Source of the DNA: Naematelia aurantialba
Taxonomy: Eukaryota > Basidiomycota > Tremellomycetes > Tremellales > Naemateliaceae
DNA: 64,000 nucleotides
Direction: 5' to 3'
NCBI GenBank assembly: GCA_021527695.1
Contig: JAKFAO010000012.1
Coordinates: 558,001-622,000 of the forward strand
In this document: piece by piece, positions 21,303 to 33,605 of the stretch
Layout of the letters: each line of letters starts with the position of its first letter
Position numbering within the stretch: position 1 is the first letter of the stretch
Program-made: the position numbers and the translations under genes
The notes under the pieces: model-generated
Database searches by the model: none
Told to the model about the DNA's origin: nothing
What the model saw: only the letters and a program-made list of their open reading frames with translations

Positions 21303-24300
21303 ATGGATGCAAGCGATTCAAACTTTGCCTCCACCCCGGCGCTCGCACTTTTACATACGGTCGCTGAGGCTACTGCCAGCAGCAGCACCGGCGGGGGAGC
21401 CGCTCAGCAGCAGCGGCAGCCGTCGTCGCCGGAGGAATCGACACCGCACCTGAGCGATCCGGGGACGCCCCAATACCCCGACACACCGTCGGTGGACCTG
21501 CGTACGCCGGGAAAGCGGATGGATCCGGACGTGCGTGTGAGAGAAGATGGCGAGGAGGGCCTCGGGTTCGGACACGTCGATGTCGTCAGGAACAAGACCG
21601 GGGACCAGGACGAGGACCGCGACCATGGGCGGCTGCTTGCGACTGGCCTGCCACCTGGACCAGTCGAGAACGAGCAAGGCACGGCTGGGCGCCTTATGAT
21701 ATCAGAGGAAGCCCGCGAGACCCTCGAGTTGGAGTTTCCGGAACACGATGCATTGCAGGCCATGCAGGCTAGGATACAGCGTCTTGAGAAATCACTTGAT
21801 GACCAGGAGAATGGACTATTGAGAGACGCCTTGGGAATGGTGAGTCAGCTGATCCTGCCGCATGCACACACACACACACTGCCCTCGGCAGGATGCTTCT
21901 TTGGCTTCTAGGCTGGTTTGCATTGCTAATATAACCAGCTCAAATCCCTTCTTGGTCCTGCTTTGCATCGTCTTCCCTTCTTGCATGAACAGATACAAGC
22001 GCAGCGGGAAACCATCCAGACCATGCAGCAGCAAACTCGTCTCTCCGAGCAGCTTGCAGCTGTCGAACGGTGAGGAATCCGCCATGCAATTTCCCGCGCA
22101 CGGTTTGCTGACGAAGAGCAGTGATCGGCACATGGCCGAACGAGCTGGGTGGCAGGCTGAGACTCAGGCGTTACTGAGGCAGCGCGAGGCGGAAATCGCG
22201 GCTGGAGCGAGGCCGAAGAAGCTGCTAGATCTGGATGTCGGATACCATCAGGAGCTCGAGGCTGCGAACAAGAGGCTGGAAATGGATAACCGTCTGATGG
22301 CTCCCCGTGTCAGCTTGCCGTTGCAAGACGTAGCATACAGCTGATACATGTGTAGCTCGCCGATACACAGCGACAGATCGACAAGCTCGTCACGGAACTG
22401 CGACACCTGCGCTCCCACGTCGTTCTCGGCTCTCAGATGTTTGGGGGCGAAGCGAGTTCAAACGACACACCAGCTCCCCACATGCCCATTCCTTCCCATC
22501 TAAGTGAGCAGCGCAAGTCCGCTTCCCCATTCAAGGCGTCGGCGTCGCGAACCACCATGGGCGACGCACGCACCGAACACTTGCTGTTAGCAGCCCGCAA
22601 AGTCCGGGCCATGCGCCTCCAAGACGATCGGATCGGTCGAGTGCGGCTCGATGAACTGCACCGCGGCGGAGTTGTTGGTCCACTTGGGGGAGTTGGTTAC
22701 TCGGAAGGATACGCCGGACAGGCGGACCTAGATGACGAAGAGTATGACAGCGATGTCTCGGAACGCAGGCCATACACGCAAGAGCAGCTGGCGGGCAGTG
22801 GAAAAGTTAAAGGCAAAGGTCAAGCCACCCCACTTCTCCCACGGAGCAACAAGAAATCTGCAAAGAAGCCTGTTCCACAGCCCACGACGCCTTCACGAAG
22901 TCGCCATGCACAGCCACCAGAGACGACACCTGGGGGAAGCAACTTTTCAGATCTTCTCCGTGCAGCGGAAATGGCAGACCGACCCACGACACCGACTCGC
23001 ACTATGGGCCGGCGGATGTCTACAACAGCTCAACATGCGCCAATGTCCGCCATGTCTGCTACGAGAAGTACGACGATGACGCGTGAGGAGACGGCGAGCG
23101 AGCTGGGCAGTCCGGTGAAGCGCCACCGACGGCCCTCGCCTGCCCCTTGGGAGACGAATCGCCAGTTGGAAAGTGACCGGCCTGATCGCATCGGGTTTCC
23201 GAGTGCAGGGGGTTCTCAGTCGAAGGGAGACGACTCACAAGCGTCTGCACTGGACATCCTTGCGCAAGCGAGCTCGCTCGATGTGGCGCAGTCTCAGTCT
23301 CAGCCGTCACAGGCTCACCTTGGATCCGCGCAGCGATTCGGCGGGATGCTGGACGTGCCAGTAGCGCAAGCGCCGTCATCGCCACGCAGCAGTACGGGCT
23401 CTACTTTGGGGCCTGCTATCGACTTGCGCCTGAGCGATCCACCCACACCCGTCGCATCGCAACCAACGATTGAAGACCACCAGATCGATCCTGCGTTGAC
23501 TGGACCGTCCAACAACCAAGACATCCCGGTGACGGCTACGCATCGCCAAGTATCGACGCCGCGCAACAAACCTCGAACGTTGTCGCAAACGTCTGAGATC
23601 CATACTCCCGCTCGCCGATTCTCATTTGTCACTCCCGGCCACGAGGCCCCGGACGATACTCCCACCTCGCGATCCGAGTATCTGGGGCTCGAACCTGCTC
23701 CGGGGGCATTTGCAAGCCCGACAGGAGCGGCTGTACCTGGTCTAGGAAAGTATGTGCACCTGACGAGCACTATACCAGCCAGACGGATTCGGTCACCGTA
23801 TCTCAAGTGGACGGTCGAAGAGGTCAGCTAATGCGTACTTGCTTTTGTCGAGGCAAGCTGACCTACTCAGGACGAGCTGCTTGCGCGCGCTGTGGCGATG
23901 CATGGAGAAAAGTGGGATCTGGTCAGCAAGGGCGTACCGACGCGATCGTACCACCAAGTCCGCCAGCGGTGAGTTTCGGCTTTGCGTCGTGAATGGCATG
24001 GCCTCGAGGGACGTCGCCTGCCGGGGGATTTAGCCCCCGGGGATATGGGCTGCTGGGGGATGTTGGCGACGGGCGAGAGATGTGGTCTTCCGACGGCCAG
24101 GAGCCCCCAGGGATATGGAAACGGAGGGAAGCGGGTCGATGCTGATCCGGTGCTTAGGTGGCTACGCAAGACGGGCGCGTTTGACAAGAAGGTGTCTCAA
24201 GAACATTTGCAGAGCGGCACACCGCTACGGGACGCAGACGACGACGAGGAAGAGACCAGTCCAACGCCGGAGAGCAGAGGCCCTGGGTTGAAGAAACGCA

Positions 24301-24311
24301 AGATGCAGTGA
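21303..24311 (+). CDS. SANT/Myb-domain nuclear protein
   Basis: Six exons: 21303-21839, 21939-22069, 22122-22308, 22356-23822, 23871-23968, 24158-24311; 857 aa. The N-terminal 180 residues are acidic and Ser/Pro-rich. They are followed by a coiled coil (about residues 150-310, AMQARIQRLEKSLDDQE through QRETIQTMQQQTRLSEQ and EAANKRLEMDNRL). A long Ser/Thr/Pro-rich disordered middle carries basic patches (KKSAKKP, SPVKRHRRPSP). At the C-terminus lies one Myb/SANT repeat: YLKWTVEEDELLARAVAMHG, EKWDLVSKGVPTRSYHQVRQ, RWLRKTG, with the spaced Trp residues. It ends in a basic LKKRKMQ. Two introns use GTCAGC donors. It is probably a DNA- or chromatin-binding regulator; target unknown. Start 21303 is preferred over 21174. 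Confidence 0.8.
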
Positions 24312-25082
24312 TGGCGGTGGGGCGTGGTGCGTGTGCATGTCGTCCATGGGTTGTGTATGTTCGCGACGGACATCACTTGGCGAGGTGTATCAGAGCGTAT
24401 CAGCATGTAGGAGGTATCGACGCATCTTGTGATGCCATACAATAGCACATTTATGCACGTTGCTCAATACTGGCTGCATTACTCACTACTGGTTGCATTG
24501 CTCATCACTGGGTGCATTTCCGATAAGGGCAAGACGAGCAGTACAATAATAGCATGCTGATCGTGAGGCAAAGCACGTTGGATGGCGAGTGATGGATGGG
24601 GAGGCCGCGAGCGGGGGTGATGCGGTGATGCGCACGAGCACAAAGCGGCGAGGATATGGCGACATTGGGTCGACTCGGTGACCAGTACCAGTGCTTCCTT
24701 CAAGCGGGCTTGTGCCAGACAGGACGGCAGCAAGTGTGGGCTGTTGAAGCTATTCAAGCCAGGTCCAGTCACTCGGTACACTACGCCAGACAAGGCTGTT
24801 GCAGCTGTGGCCGTCGTGGGCACCGTGAGTACAGAGGTCCTTTGATGGAACACGGCGGACTTTGTTCTATACCCTGCTAGCCGGGCACGATTGTCACTCC
24901 TACGAGCCAGCTTTTGGACTTGGATCCTGGAACGACAGAGCTCGCCCAGACAGCCCTCGACGTCTCAACGTCTCAACGCCGACGCCACGTCTCAGCCGCC
25001 GACGCCGACGTTAACCCCACAAGGACGGGCAACACCGAACTCGCCAGTCGCTAGCCTAGCAGACCATCGCCTTCGCCTCGAT
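24312..25082. other. Intergenic, GH16 gene promoter side
   Basis: 771 bp. There is a short TGCATT-rich repeat (about 24475-24525) after the SANT gene. The GH16 frame is open upstream to 24891, so a longer N-terminus or a 5' exon cannot be excluded. Confidence 0.45.
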
Positions 25083-28000
25083 ATGCACTGGGTGTGTTTG
25101 TTCCGTTTGGCGACGTACCTATACCTATACCTATACGTCTATCTCGCTCTTCCGCCGCTGGTTTCTGCCATCCCGGCTGGAAATGCCGTGATCCCAAAGA
25201 ATCAGCCGGGTCACACCCTCGATTCATCGTCGATACCTGCTGTGCCGGCTGGGCAAGGCCACAACCAACTGGGTGATCATGGGACGATCCTCAACCAACC
25301 GGGTGATCATGGAACGACCGTCACCATCGATCTCCCCGGTTCAGCGGTAAGTCCGAGTCTGAAAAAGACTCTAGCTCCGCTGTCAAGGCATGTCCGGCCG
25401 CGACCATCTATGTCGAATCAACGCTCCTCGCTGATCGCTTCTCCGCCCTCGTCTGGCATGGTCGCACCTCCACAGCCGCCGGTCCCGCTTTCGAACGGGA
25501 ACTCGAACGTGCCATCCGTTCAATTGAAGAACAACAAGAGGGGAGAGAATGAGGGGGCAACGAACCGGAGAGAGCTCAAGAGGGGAGAGGAACAGCGGGG
25601 TGACGAGTCGGAACTCAGAAGCGAGGGAGAGGGGGACGGCGACGGTGACGGTGTCAGTGGCCGTGACGACCACGCGCGAATGTACAGCCAGCACGAACTT
25701 GCTCGGCTCGGCGTGCGCGGAGAGACGAGGCGGCAATTGCAGTGGGACTTGCAGATCGCTTATGAAAACGAGACGTTTTTCGATGGGTGAGCCTCGCGTG
25801 TCTCCTGAAGGAGTCTGCGTCTCCACACTCCCACCCCCCTTGAATCGCAGGCCCGTGCCCGGTGGACGCGTTTGTCGCGGAGCAGTCAGTAAGGTCACGC
25901 GTCGGTGGTTAAGAATCTGCCGTGATGAAGAAGTAGTCGTCTCGTCGTAAGAATCATCACCCTGGACATTTGAGAGGGCGATAGCGAAGAACATGTCTGG
26001 AAAAAATTGGCTGAATCGCTGCTGATATCTCTGCAGGTGGGACTTCTTCTCCGAGCCGGGTAGGTTGCCTGGTAGAAGAGTGCACCAGCGCTAACGGAGT
26101 GGCGAAAGATCCCAGTCACGGATGTGAGTTCCTCCCGGCGAGTCCGGCGGCGGCAGCTGATCACTGCAGTGGTAAAGTAAGTCCACATTTCACGCTAGTC
26201 AACATGCTGGGCCACGCTCTCTCTCTCTGTGAGGGGTGTCTGTCCCTCGGGCTGGCGGGTCATCCAATGATCGGCCGTGGCAGCGCTCGTGGCGGATTAG
26301 AGTGGCAATTGGCTCGTCGTGCGTGGAGCGATTGGCATATACCGCGTGTTGCAGTTGCGGTTGCGGTTGCGCATTGTGGCCAACGGCAGAGCAGAGGGCT
26401 GACCATATAGCTATGTCGACCACGATACGGCCTTTGCGGACGGTCTGGCGTTCTGGACCTCGTCTGGTCTGCCCGGGATTCAGGTGAGCCTGCAACCCGA
26501 TGCTGCTCCCGATCCCATCTCTCCGAGCTCCCGATAAGAGGAACAGCTCATATTCCCTGTTTCCTGCCCTCATTTCCCGACTGGAGTACTGCAGTAGATC
26601 AGCCTTCCAAACATGTCATTTGCAAACGGAGTCCGTCCCCCCGAAAGGCTTCTGCCCCATATCGTCCTCCGAGCAAGAGCTTTCGCCACCCAGAACGGTC
26701 CCTCATCTGCAAGTGCCTTACTGAAGTGGTTCCCTCGTGCAGGCGGAACATTGGGCCACACTTGCCGAAGGCGTCACACGGAATTCTGTCAGGATCACGT
26801 CCAAGGCGCTCTTCGCTGGGGGGCTGTTCATCATTGACCTGGCGTTGATGCCGTGGGGCTGCGGTGTGTGGCCTGCTTGTAAGTGGAGTTTGTCCTCCCC
26901 TACCGCAAGCAGCAGAGCTAGGAATCTGGGAAAAACTTGTAAGTTCTGCGCTGAGGATTGGCAATCTAGTTTGGACTTTGGGGTATGACAAACCATGGCC
27001 CGATGCTGTAAGTGTGCCAGGTATTGTGATCCATGCTGGCGAGGGACCTTTGCTGACGGGTTCAGGGCGAGATTGACATCGTTGTGAGTGCTACTTTCAA
27101 GCTAGCTGTACTAGGATCACTGATATGGGCAGGAGGGTATACAAGCCATGACCCACAAGTGAGCCTGGCTCGGTACACCGGTCAGTGGCGAAAGCTGATC
27201 GAGTATACCATCACAGCCAAATGACCATGTGCGTCACTGGCTGCATCCTGCCTGGCGACGTCTAGCTCACCGTCTGATGCAGCCACACCACTGCGGGGTG
27301 CAGCATCAATCAGACGTCGTCTCTGTACAGCGGCACGGTGGGCGTAGGTCACCGCGTGTCTTAGACCCACGCTGCAAGCTGACGCGGGGTAGAACGACAA
27401 CTGCGACTCTTCAGCGGGTGTGTCTGCGTTCACCTCACCTCACCAGCTTTCTCCTCTCACTTCTAATTATCGAGTTCTCCCTCGAGAAATATCACGGCCA
27501 CCCAGACTGGAATAGGAAGGGCAAGAAACGAGCCAGCTGATGTGTGCAGGCGGGAGCGGGTGCTCGATCATTGATCCGTCGGCGTCGTCGTATGGCGAGC
27601 CATTCAACAATGCCGGTGGCGGGGTGTTTGCCGCCCAGTGGGACGGGGATGGTATCAATATGTGTGCGTTCTGCCGCTTGCACCGGACAGGCGTACTGTG
27701 ACGCTGAAAAATTAGGGAGCTGGAACAGGGCGGACATCCCTTCAGAGTGAGTCCCTCCCCGTCCCTCCATTATTTACTCGGTGTCTGTCTGTGCTGGATA
27801 GCCCTCTCCTACTTTATCAGTCACACTCTCCAGTTATAAGCAGAAAGGAGAGCTGACGTGCGAAGCATCGTAAGCGAAGCGCCTTGCCCGCAGAAATGTA
27901 GGTGACCCCAGTGTCTACTCATGTGTGCAAGCTGACACGGCGGCCAAGGGGGCACGCCCGTGTCAGCGTGGGACGCAAGGACTTGCGATCCCTATGTTTT

Positions 28001-29137
28001 CTTCTCGGAACAGATGCTGGTCCTCAACATTGATTTGTGCGGTAGGTCGGCCTCTCCTTGCTTCACGTGTCAGCTTCAGACCAGACCAGCACAGTTACTG
28101 TACTGCAATAGTCTTCAGCTCCCGCCCCCTTGAATCTCTGTCATAGTGTGCCTAGTAGACATAATGTGTAGATTATATCAATACGTACATAGAATCCCTC
28201 ACACTCCGTCTCTAGCTCAAACGTCTGCCTTTCTTTTCGAGTTGGGTCGAAGAGTGCTGTTCTTGTTGAGAAGGGGTGATAACTCACGTCTGATTCTAGG
28301 TGACTGGGCAGGAAACACTTACGCCGGTCAGTCTATCATCGTCGACCAAGTTCTGGAGATGTGCTGCTCGATGCTCATGTCCACAGCGTACCCGTACTGT
28401 CCCGGGACCTGCACACAACAGATTGCCAATCCGGTCAGTTTGCGTCCTGCCCTACAGCTATGATTCTTGGAGGTTTTCGAGTCCAGTCGAGTCCAGTCGA
28501 GTCCAGTCGAGGAGAGGAGAGGAGAGGAGAGGAGAGGAGAGGAGAGGAGAGGAGAGGAGAGGAGAGGAGAGGAGAGGAGAGGAGAGGAGAGGAGAGGAGA
28601 GGAGAGGAGAGGAGAGGAGAGGAGAGGAGAGGAGAGGAGAGGAGAGGAGAGGAGAGGAGAGGAGAGGAGAGGAGAGGAGAGGAGAGGAGAGGAGAGGAGA
28701 GGAGAGGAGAGGAGAGGAGAGGAGAGGAGAGGAGAGGAGAGGAGAGGAGAGGAGAGGAGAGGAGAGGAGAGGAGGGGAGAGAGCGGACGAGGCGGCAGTG
28801 GCGAATCTTCCATCAGCGGTGCTGACACTCACTCCAGGCAAACCTGGTAAACACCGTCATGCTCATCAACTACATCAAGGTGTACCAGCAGTCCGGCACC
28901 GTCTCCAGCACGGACCAAGCGCTCTCTAACCGCAACACGACCGGCGTCGGCGGCGCCACTAATCACTCGATATCGTCCTCGTCCTCGTCCTCCACCTCAG
29001 CCTCGACCTCCTCCTCAGCTTCGTCGTCGTCCTCAGCCTCGACGGGCGACGCGCCAAGGTCCAGACGTCCAGCAGGATTTCGCCACGCGCTGTTGTCTGG
29101 CCTCGGTTGCGGGCTCCTGCTGGCGGTCTTGTTCTAA
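25083..29137 (+). CDS. Secreted, GPI-type GH16 beta-glucanase/transglycosylase (laminarinase-like)
   Basis: Nineteen exons were traced: 25083-25786, 26037-26059, 26109-26123, 26170-26176, 26411-26483, 26743-26878, 26970-27007, 27066-27083, 27133-27158, 27217-27228, 27283-27343, 27393-27417, 27550-27663, 27716-27746, 27894-27901, 27949-28041, 28300-28326, 28387-28433, 28838-29137; 585 aa. It starts with a signal peptide (MHWVCLFRLATYLYLYLY...VSA), then a Ser/Pro/Glu-rich linker, then the GH16 fold: FFDGWDFFSEPDPSHGLVNY, RNSVRITSK, MPWGCGVWPAFW, the catalytic GEIDIVEG, NQMTIHTTAGC, GCSIIDPSASSYGEPFNNAG, LCGDWAGNTYA, YPYCPGTC and INYIKVYQ. The tail is Ser-rich and ends in a hydrophobic GPI-attachment-like segment. 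It probably remodels cell-wall beta-glucan. Exons of 7, 8, 12, 15 and 18 nt are inferred from phase and motif. 27747-27948 is the least certain part. Confidence 0.82.
28481..28510. repeat. 10-bp direct repeat x3 (GTCCAGTCGA)
   Basis: Three perfect tandem copies inside the last GH16 intron, directly abutting the GGAGA array. Confidence 0.95.
28511..28770. repeat. (GGAGA)52 pentanucleotide microsatellite in last GH16 intron
   Basis: 260 nt of perfect GGAGA units on the + strand (pure purine), ending in a degenerate GGAGGGGAGA. It lies inside the 28434-28837 intron and creates long spurious open frames (Glu-Arg-Arg-Gly-Glu; Ser-Pro-Leu-Leu-Ser). Confidence 0.97.
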
Positions 29138-29492
29138 CGCGTGTTGGATGGTACGGTACACAGGTGGGCTATAGTATATTCACTCTACTGCCCATTTCGG
29201 TCCGGGCGACCAGAGCATGGGATACACGGGCTGCGACATCTGGATCAGATACTGTACATGATACATGTTCTGGCGTGGTATACATATGTGATCCGTCTCG
29301 GGTGTACATAAGCCGTCGGGCAAGGGCAGGCCCGTGCGTTTGACTCCCGACGGTAAAAAAGAGCATCATTCGACGCACCCCAGCCAGCACAAGCCCAAGT
29401 AATAGCACGACTAACACACACGCAATAATACATGCCACAAGCACAGGCAACAGCACACGACCCTCACTCCACTGCATCCCCATACATAACAC
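29138..29492. other. Convergent intergenic region
   Basis: 355 bp between the GH16 stop (+) and the kinase stop (-). No coding signal. Confidence 0.5.
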
Positions 29493-32400
29493 TCACTCCC
29501 GAAGACCGCCGATCCCGTCCCCCCCAGAGCAGTTCCTCGCGGCCGCGTGAGAGCATTTCACATGTACGATCACTGAGCGCGTCAGCATTCATCTGGTTTC
29601 CCCCTTTCTCCCTTTCCCTTTCTGCTTTGCAGGATTGCGATCAAGTCACGGGCGTACGTCTCGAGCCTACACGCTGCATTCGGCGTCGGGTGTGGAGTGC
29701 ACATGAGTGGCGGTTTGAGAGCGCGTGCACATGCAGCCCGAGACCGCAGATCCGGAGTCACGACTAGAAAGGCGTCGACTCACCAGCGCAATCATCGCAT
29801 TGCAGGGCGGGCCGCTGGCCCAGCCGCTTTGTACATACCGGGCACTTGTTGGGCGGTGCAGCGATCGACCTCGGCAGGAACGCCAAGGCGAACGTGGTGG
29901 TGACTGAACACCTCAGCATCCAGCAAGAGCAGGTGGTCTGACCCATACTGTCGAGAGACAGGACGGGAAGGGGAGCTCATGTCAGGATAAGGAGGTAGGA
30001 GGTGGGCGACGAAATCAGGCTGGGATGCGCGTTGTATGACGATGGTGTGGTGGGCGTGTGTGACGATGGTGTGGTGAGGCAGCAGTATCGACAGGCAGGC
30101 GTATAAATATCTATGGCAGTGGGCACCGAGGGCACCAGGGCTCAACTCACAGGCAGACATTTTCTTGCCATTGCCATTGAGAAGCGGCGTGGCATCCTTG
30201 CTCACAAGCGTGAAGCGGTGCGTCCCCGCTCCCGCCGGTATAGCAGCAGCCTCCTCGACCTGCTCCTCCTTTCGCGCTTTGGCGTATTTGGTCTGCGCTT
30301 TCGCTTGCTCTGCATCTCCTCCAGCTCCAGTCAGACTTCCCGCGTGCGTGGGGGCGCCGGGCAAGGGTATGGCTCCTGCACCCGCGGCCGCGACAGTCAC
30401 TGTGCGCTGGCGCGCAGGGCTGGGGCTCTTGGGAGCTGCGTTGTCGTCCTTCTTGATCATCTCGGACGAGGCGAGCGAGGGAATCGTGCCGATGTGGCTT
30501 GATACCGGTGGAGTTTCGGCGGCGGATTCGTCAATCCCCGGCGACGGTGAGGGGTGTGCATCTACGCCCTTGACGGTCAGAGTCGACGACGTAAGGTCCT
30601 CCCCCTGGGGCATGGCGTCCTTCAGCACTGATTGGGTCTGCAGTGGCCGGCCGTGCACGATAGCCATCTCGCTCGAGTAGGTCGACACACTGTCAGCCGC
30701 GGTGGCGAGTGAAGACGACGTCTCCCCTGAAGGGAGCAGATGTCGATATCCTACGCAGCAAATAATCGTGAGCTCGCCATCATATGCGCGCCGCCAAGCT
30801 CTTGCCCTTGAAGCGAGTCACAACCCACCTTTCATCTCGCTGGCATCAGTGTACGCGCTCATGACGCTCTCGCGTTCCCTTTCCTCCCATCGAGCTGTTC
30901 GCCATGTACCGGCCCCCGGTCTGCCAGGACCCACTGGCGTCGCCCCGTTCCCTGAGATATCCAGTGTTGCCAGAGTGACCAGGGCGTCCTCTTCTGCACG
31001 TGCAGCCACCTCCTCGTCCTCCTCTCCCGCGTTTGCCTCGCCGTCACCTGAATCCAGATCCGGCCCGTTCAGTGGCCGGTCGAAGATCGGCATCGCTCGC
31101 TTGCCATGATGCTGTACAAGACGGATCGAGCCCACATGCTCTTTCAGCTCGTGCTCGTCAAGTCTGGCCAGGACCTCTAGTTCCATAGCCCGTAGGCGCG
31201 CGAGGACCTCGGGCATCTTGGGCCGTGACGACGGGGTCTCAGCGCAGCACGCCAGCGCGAGCGCCACAAGGTCCACAGGGCAGCCAGGCGACGCTCGACG
31301 TCGTACTTCTGCAGGATCGGGAACGAACGATGGCGCCTGTCGCTATATCATTCAAACGTGTCAGTCTTGGATCCCTGGAGGTGAAAAGTGCAGGAGGGAG
31401 ACTTACAGTGTAGGTGCGCGAGTCGACGAGCTTGCGGGACATGATCTCGATGAAGATGATTCCGAGCGAGAACACGTCTGTAGGGAGATCAAAGTCTTTG
31501 CCGTTGATAATCTCGGGACTCATGTATCCCTAGTTCTCAGTGTTGGCGCTGACGTCACACCACACTCGCAATAGGAGCAGTTCAACTCACATCCGTCCCG
31601 CAGTAGGTCATCCTGCGCATCTCGTCGGCATTTCTAGATGCGATGCGCGCAAAGCCAAAATCCGTGACCTTGACACGCTCGTTGGATGTGATGAGCAGGT
31701 TCTCGCCTTTGAGATCGCGATGTATGCACTGCTGGTCAGCGACTGTTGTCTGCGTTCCGACCTTGCGCATGGTGTAGGGGCCAAGGGCAAGGAGAAAGGA
31801 TGGCGACGGACTCACCTGCCGGGCATGGAGATAGGCCACCGCTCGCGCTACGTCAGTCGCGAACGACAGCCGAAGCCGCCACGGAAAGGGGTATGAAGAC
31901 AGGATGTACTGCCGCAGGTTGCCGCGGGGTACGAACTCTGAGATGATACTAACGTGGTTAGGCTGTAGTCATATTGGGACCGCTAAGGAATGGAGACAGG
32001 AGAGAGGACGCGGGCAGATTCGCGGCGAAGATGAGGGCAGCAGCGGTGCCCAAGCAGAACAGGGAGCAAGCTGGGGCCTGGAGGAGTGGCAAGAAGTTGG
32101 AAACGTCATAGAAGCACCACGACTCACAAGACTCGTCCGTCGTCGTCCGGAGCTTTGGACAAGCCGAGGAACAGCACGATGTTGGGGTGCCGGCACTCGC
32201 GCATGATACGCCATTCGCGCTCAAAGTACTTGTGCACCTGAGAGGTTAGACATGTCTGTGCGGAGTGCGCTCGGTGAGAAGTTGCACGCAAAGCGGAAAG
32301 AGATATTGGCCATTGCAGCCGCAGGCTGGGAGCTGGCCGAGGAGAGATTTAGAAGGAGAGTGGAAGAAGGGATTCGAGGTTCTGAGGGGGGTTGGTAGAC

Positions 32401-32979
32401 TGGAGCGGAGCTTGGGCGGGTTTGGAGGGGCAGGAGGGCATCGCTCACATCGTACTCTGTCGACGGCAGGACCTCTTTGATGGCAATATCTATTCCGAGG
32501 TACGTGCCTGCCCATCAGCCCGTCCCATATACTCCACGAGAGGGATCACAGGAGACGAGAGAGGGGGGAGCTGGCGGGCTCGACTGACCTTTGTACACTG
32601 ATCCAAAGCTGCCGGCGCCGAGCCGCTGGCCCCAGACGATATCGCCGTACTGTAGGTCAGCTCGCGAAGCAGTAGAGGTGCACGGCGTCCGGCTGAGCGC
32701 GGCGCTAGACCCAAGCGAAGCTGAAAGAGATCTGGGACGCAGTGGGGACGAAGTTGGGACGAAGTGGGGACGAAGCTGGAGCGAAGCTGGGACGAAGCTG
32801 GAGCGAAGTTGAGACGAAGCGGGGGCGAAGGAAGGAAAGTGAGAGAGGAAGACGACAGAGGGAAGATGTCAGAAGAATAATGACAGAGACGGTGCCGACG
32901 AAAGCTAGCAGCTCGAAACCTCGTGCAGGAGTCGTGTCGAGGTGACGGCCTGGCTTACTGGGATAATGTCAAAATCCAT
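29493..32979 (-). CDS. TKL-group protein kinase with C-terminal C1 zinc finger
   Basis: Eleven exons: 32979-32959, 32649-32589, 32507-32449, 32237-32128, 31948-31816, 31728-31591, 31529-31407, 31342-30829, 30750-30151, 29903-29784, 29572-29493; 652 aa. The kinase starts almost at residue 1. Visible are the Gly loop LGAGSFGSVYKG, IAIKEV (ATP-site Lys), CIHRDLKGENLL (catalytic Asp), VTDFGFARI, YMSPEI and a C-lobe with DVFSLGIIFIEIM. A ~300-residue Ser/Pro/Ala-rich linker follows. The end is a C1 domain: HRFTLVS..., KCPVCTKRLG, LQCDDCAVIVHVKCSHAAAR and a final NC. The spacing is C-x2-C, C-x2-C-x4-H-x2-C-x7-C; the last two Cys come from a separate exon. C1 domains bind membrane lipid or partner proteins, so membrane-localised signalling is likely. 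ATG 32979 follows a possible acceptor, so an extra 5' exon is possible. Confidence 0.88.
32743..32830. repeat. Minisatellite in first kinase intron (GGGACGAAG-type units)
   Basis: About seven imperfect ~12-bp units (GGGACGAAGCTG and relatives) within the 32650-32958 intron. Confidence 0.75.
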
Positions 32980-33574
32980 CTGTGGCCGTGTCCTGCCGTG
33001 TCCGCTGTGGTCGTGTCCTGCCGTGGTCGTGTCCTGCCGTGTCGTGCTAGGTATCGTCTCCTTGCCTTGGAGGCTCCTTTGTGTCTGCTAGTGGTCTAGT
33101 GGTCGTCTCGCGGAACCAGCGGTGCAGACCAGCTCGACGCCTCGTATCTCCGACGACCGAGTGAAGAATCGAGCAAGCGAGCAAGTCAGGTCAGACCCAG
33201 GCGGATTTGGTGTGTCGATGTCGCGAATGGCAGACGACAGATGGCAGACGACAGACGACAGTTGACAGAATGACGACAGTTGACAGACGACAGAGGATAG
33301 ATGACAGAGGACAACCACAGACGCCAGACGAAAGACGCCAGACGAAAGACGCAGACGACAGGCCAGCCAGGCCAGGCTGGAACACCCGCGCCGCCTATTC
33401 TGCGTTGGTCTCGAGCAGCACCCTTGACCTCGGCGGCTTGCACATGGACATGCGTGTGCGCCTACCCTTGTATCCTTGTCCTTGTTCCTGCACCCTGGTA
33501 TCTTTGTACTGCCTCCCTGCTACCTGCTGCCTGTCTGCCTGCCTGCCTGCCTGTCTGCCTGCCTGCCTGCCTGT

Positions 33575-33605
<31 letters not shown>

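Noticed and set aside
27834..27869. Alternative 36-nt exon in the GH16 gene (TTATAAG...GCATC)
   Set aside because: It keeps the frame open from the previous exon, but it cannot be joined in phase to the GTPVSAWD exon. The 8-nt exon 27894-27901 can.
28328..28929. Four overlapping repeat proteins (Glu-Arg-Arg-Gly; Ser-Pro-Leu-Leu)
   Set aside because: Products of the GGAGA array inside the last GH16 intron; they overlap each other on both strands.
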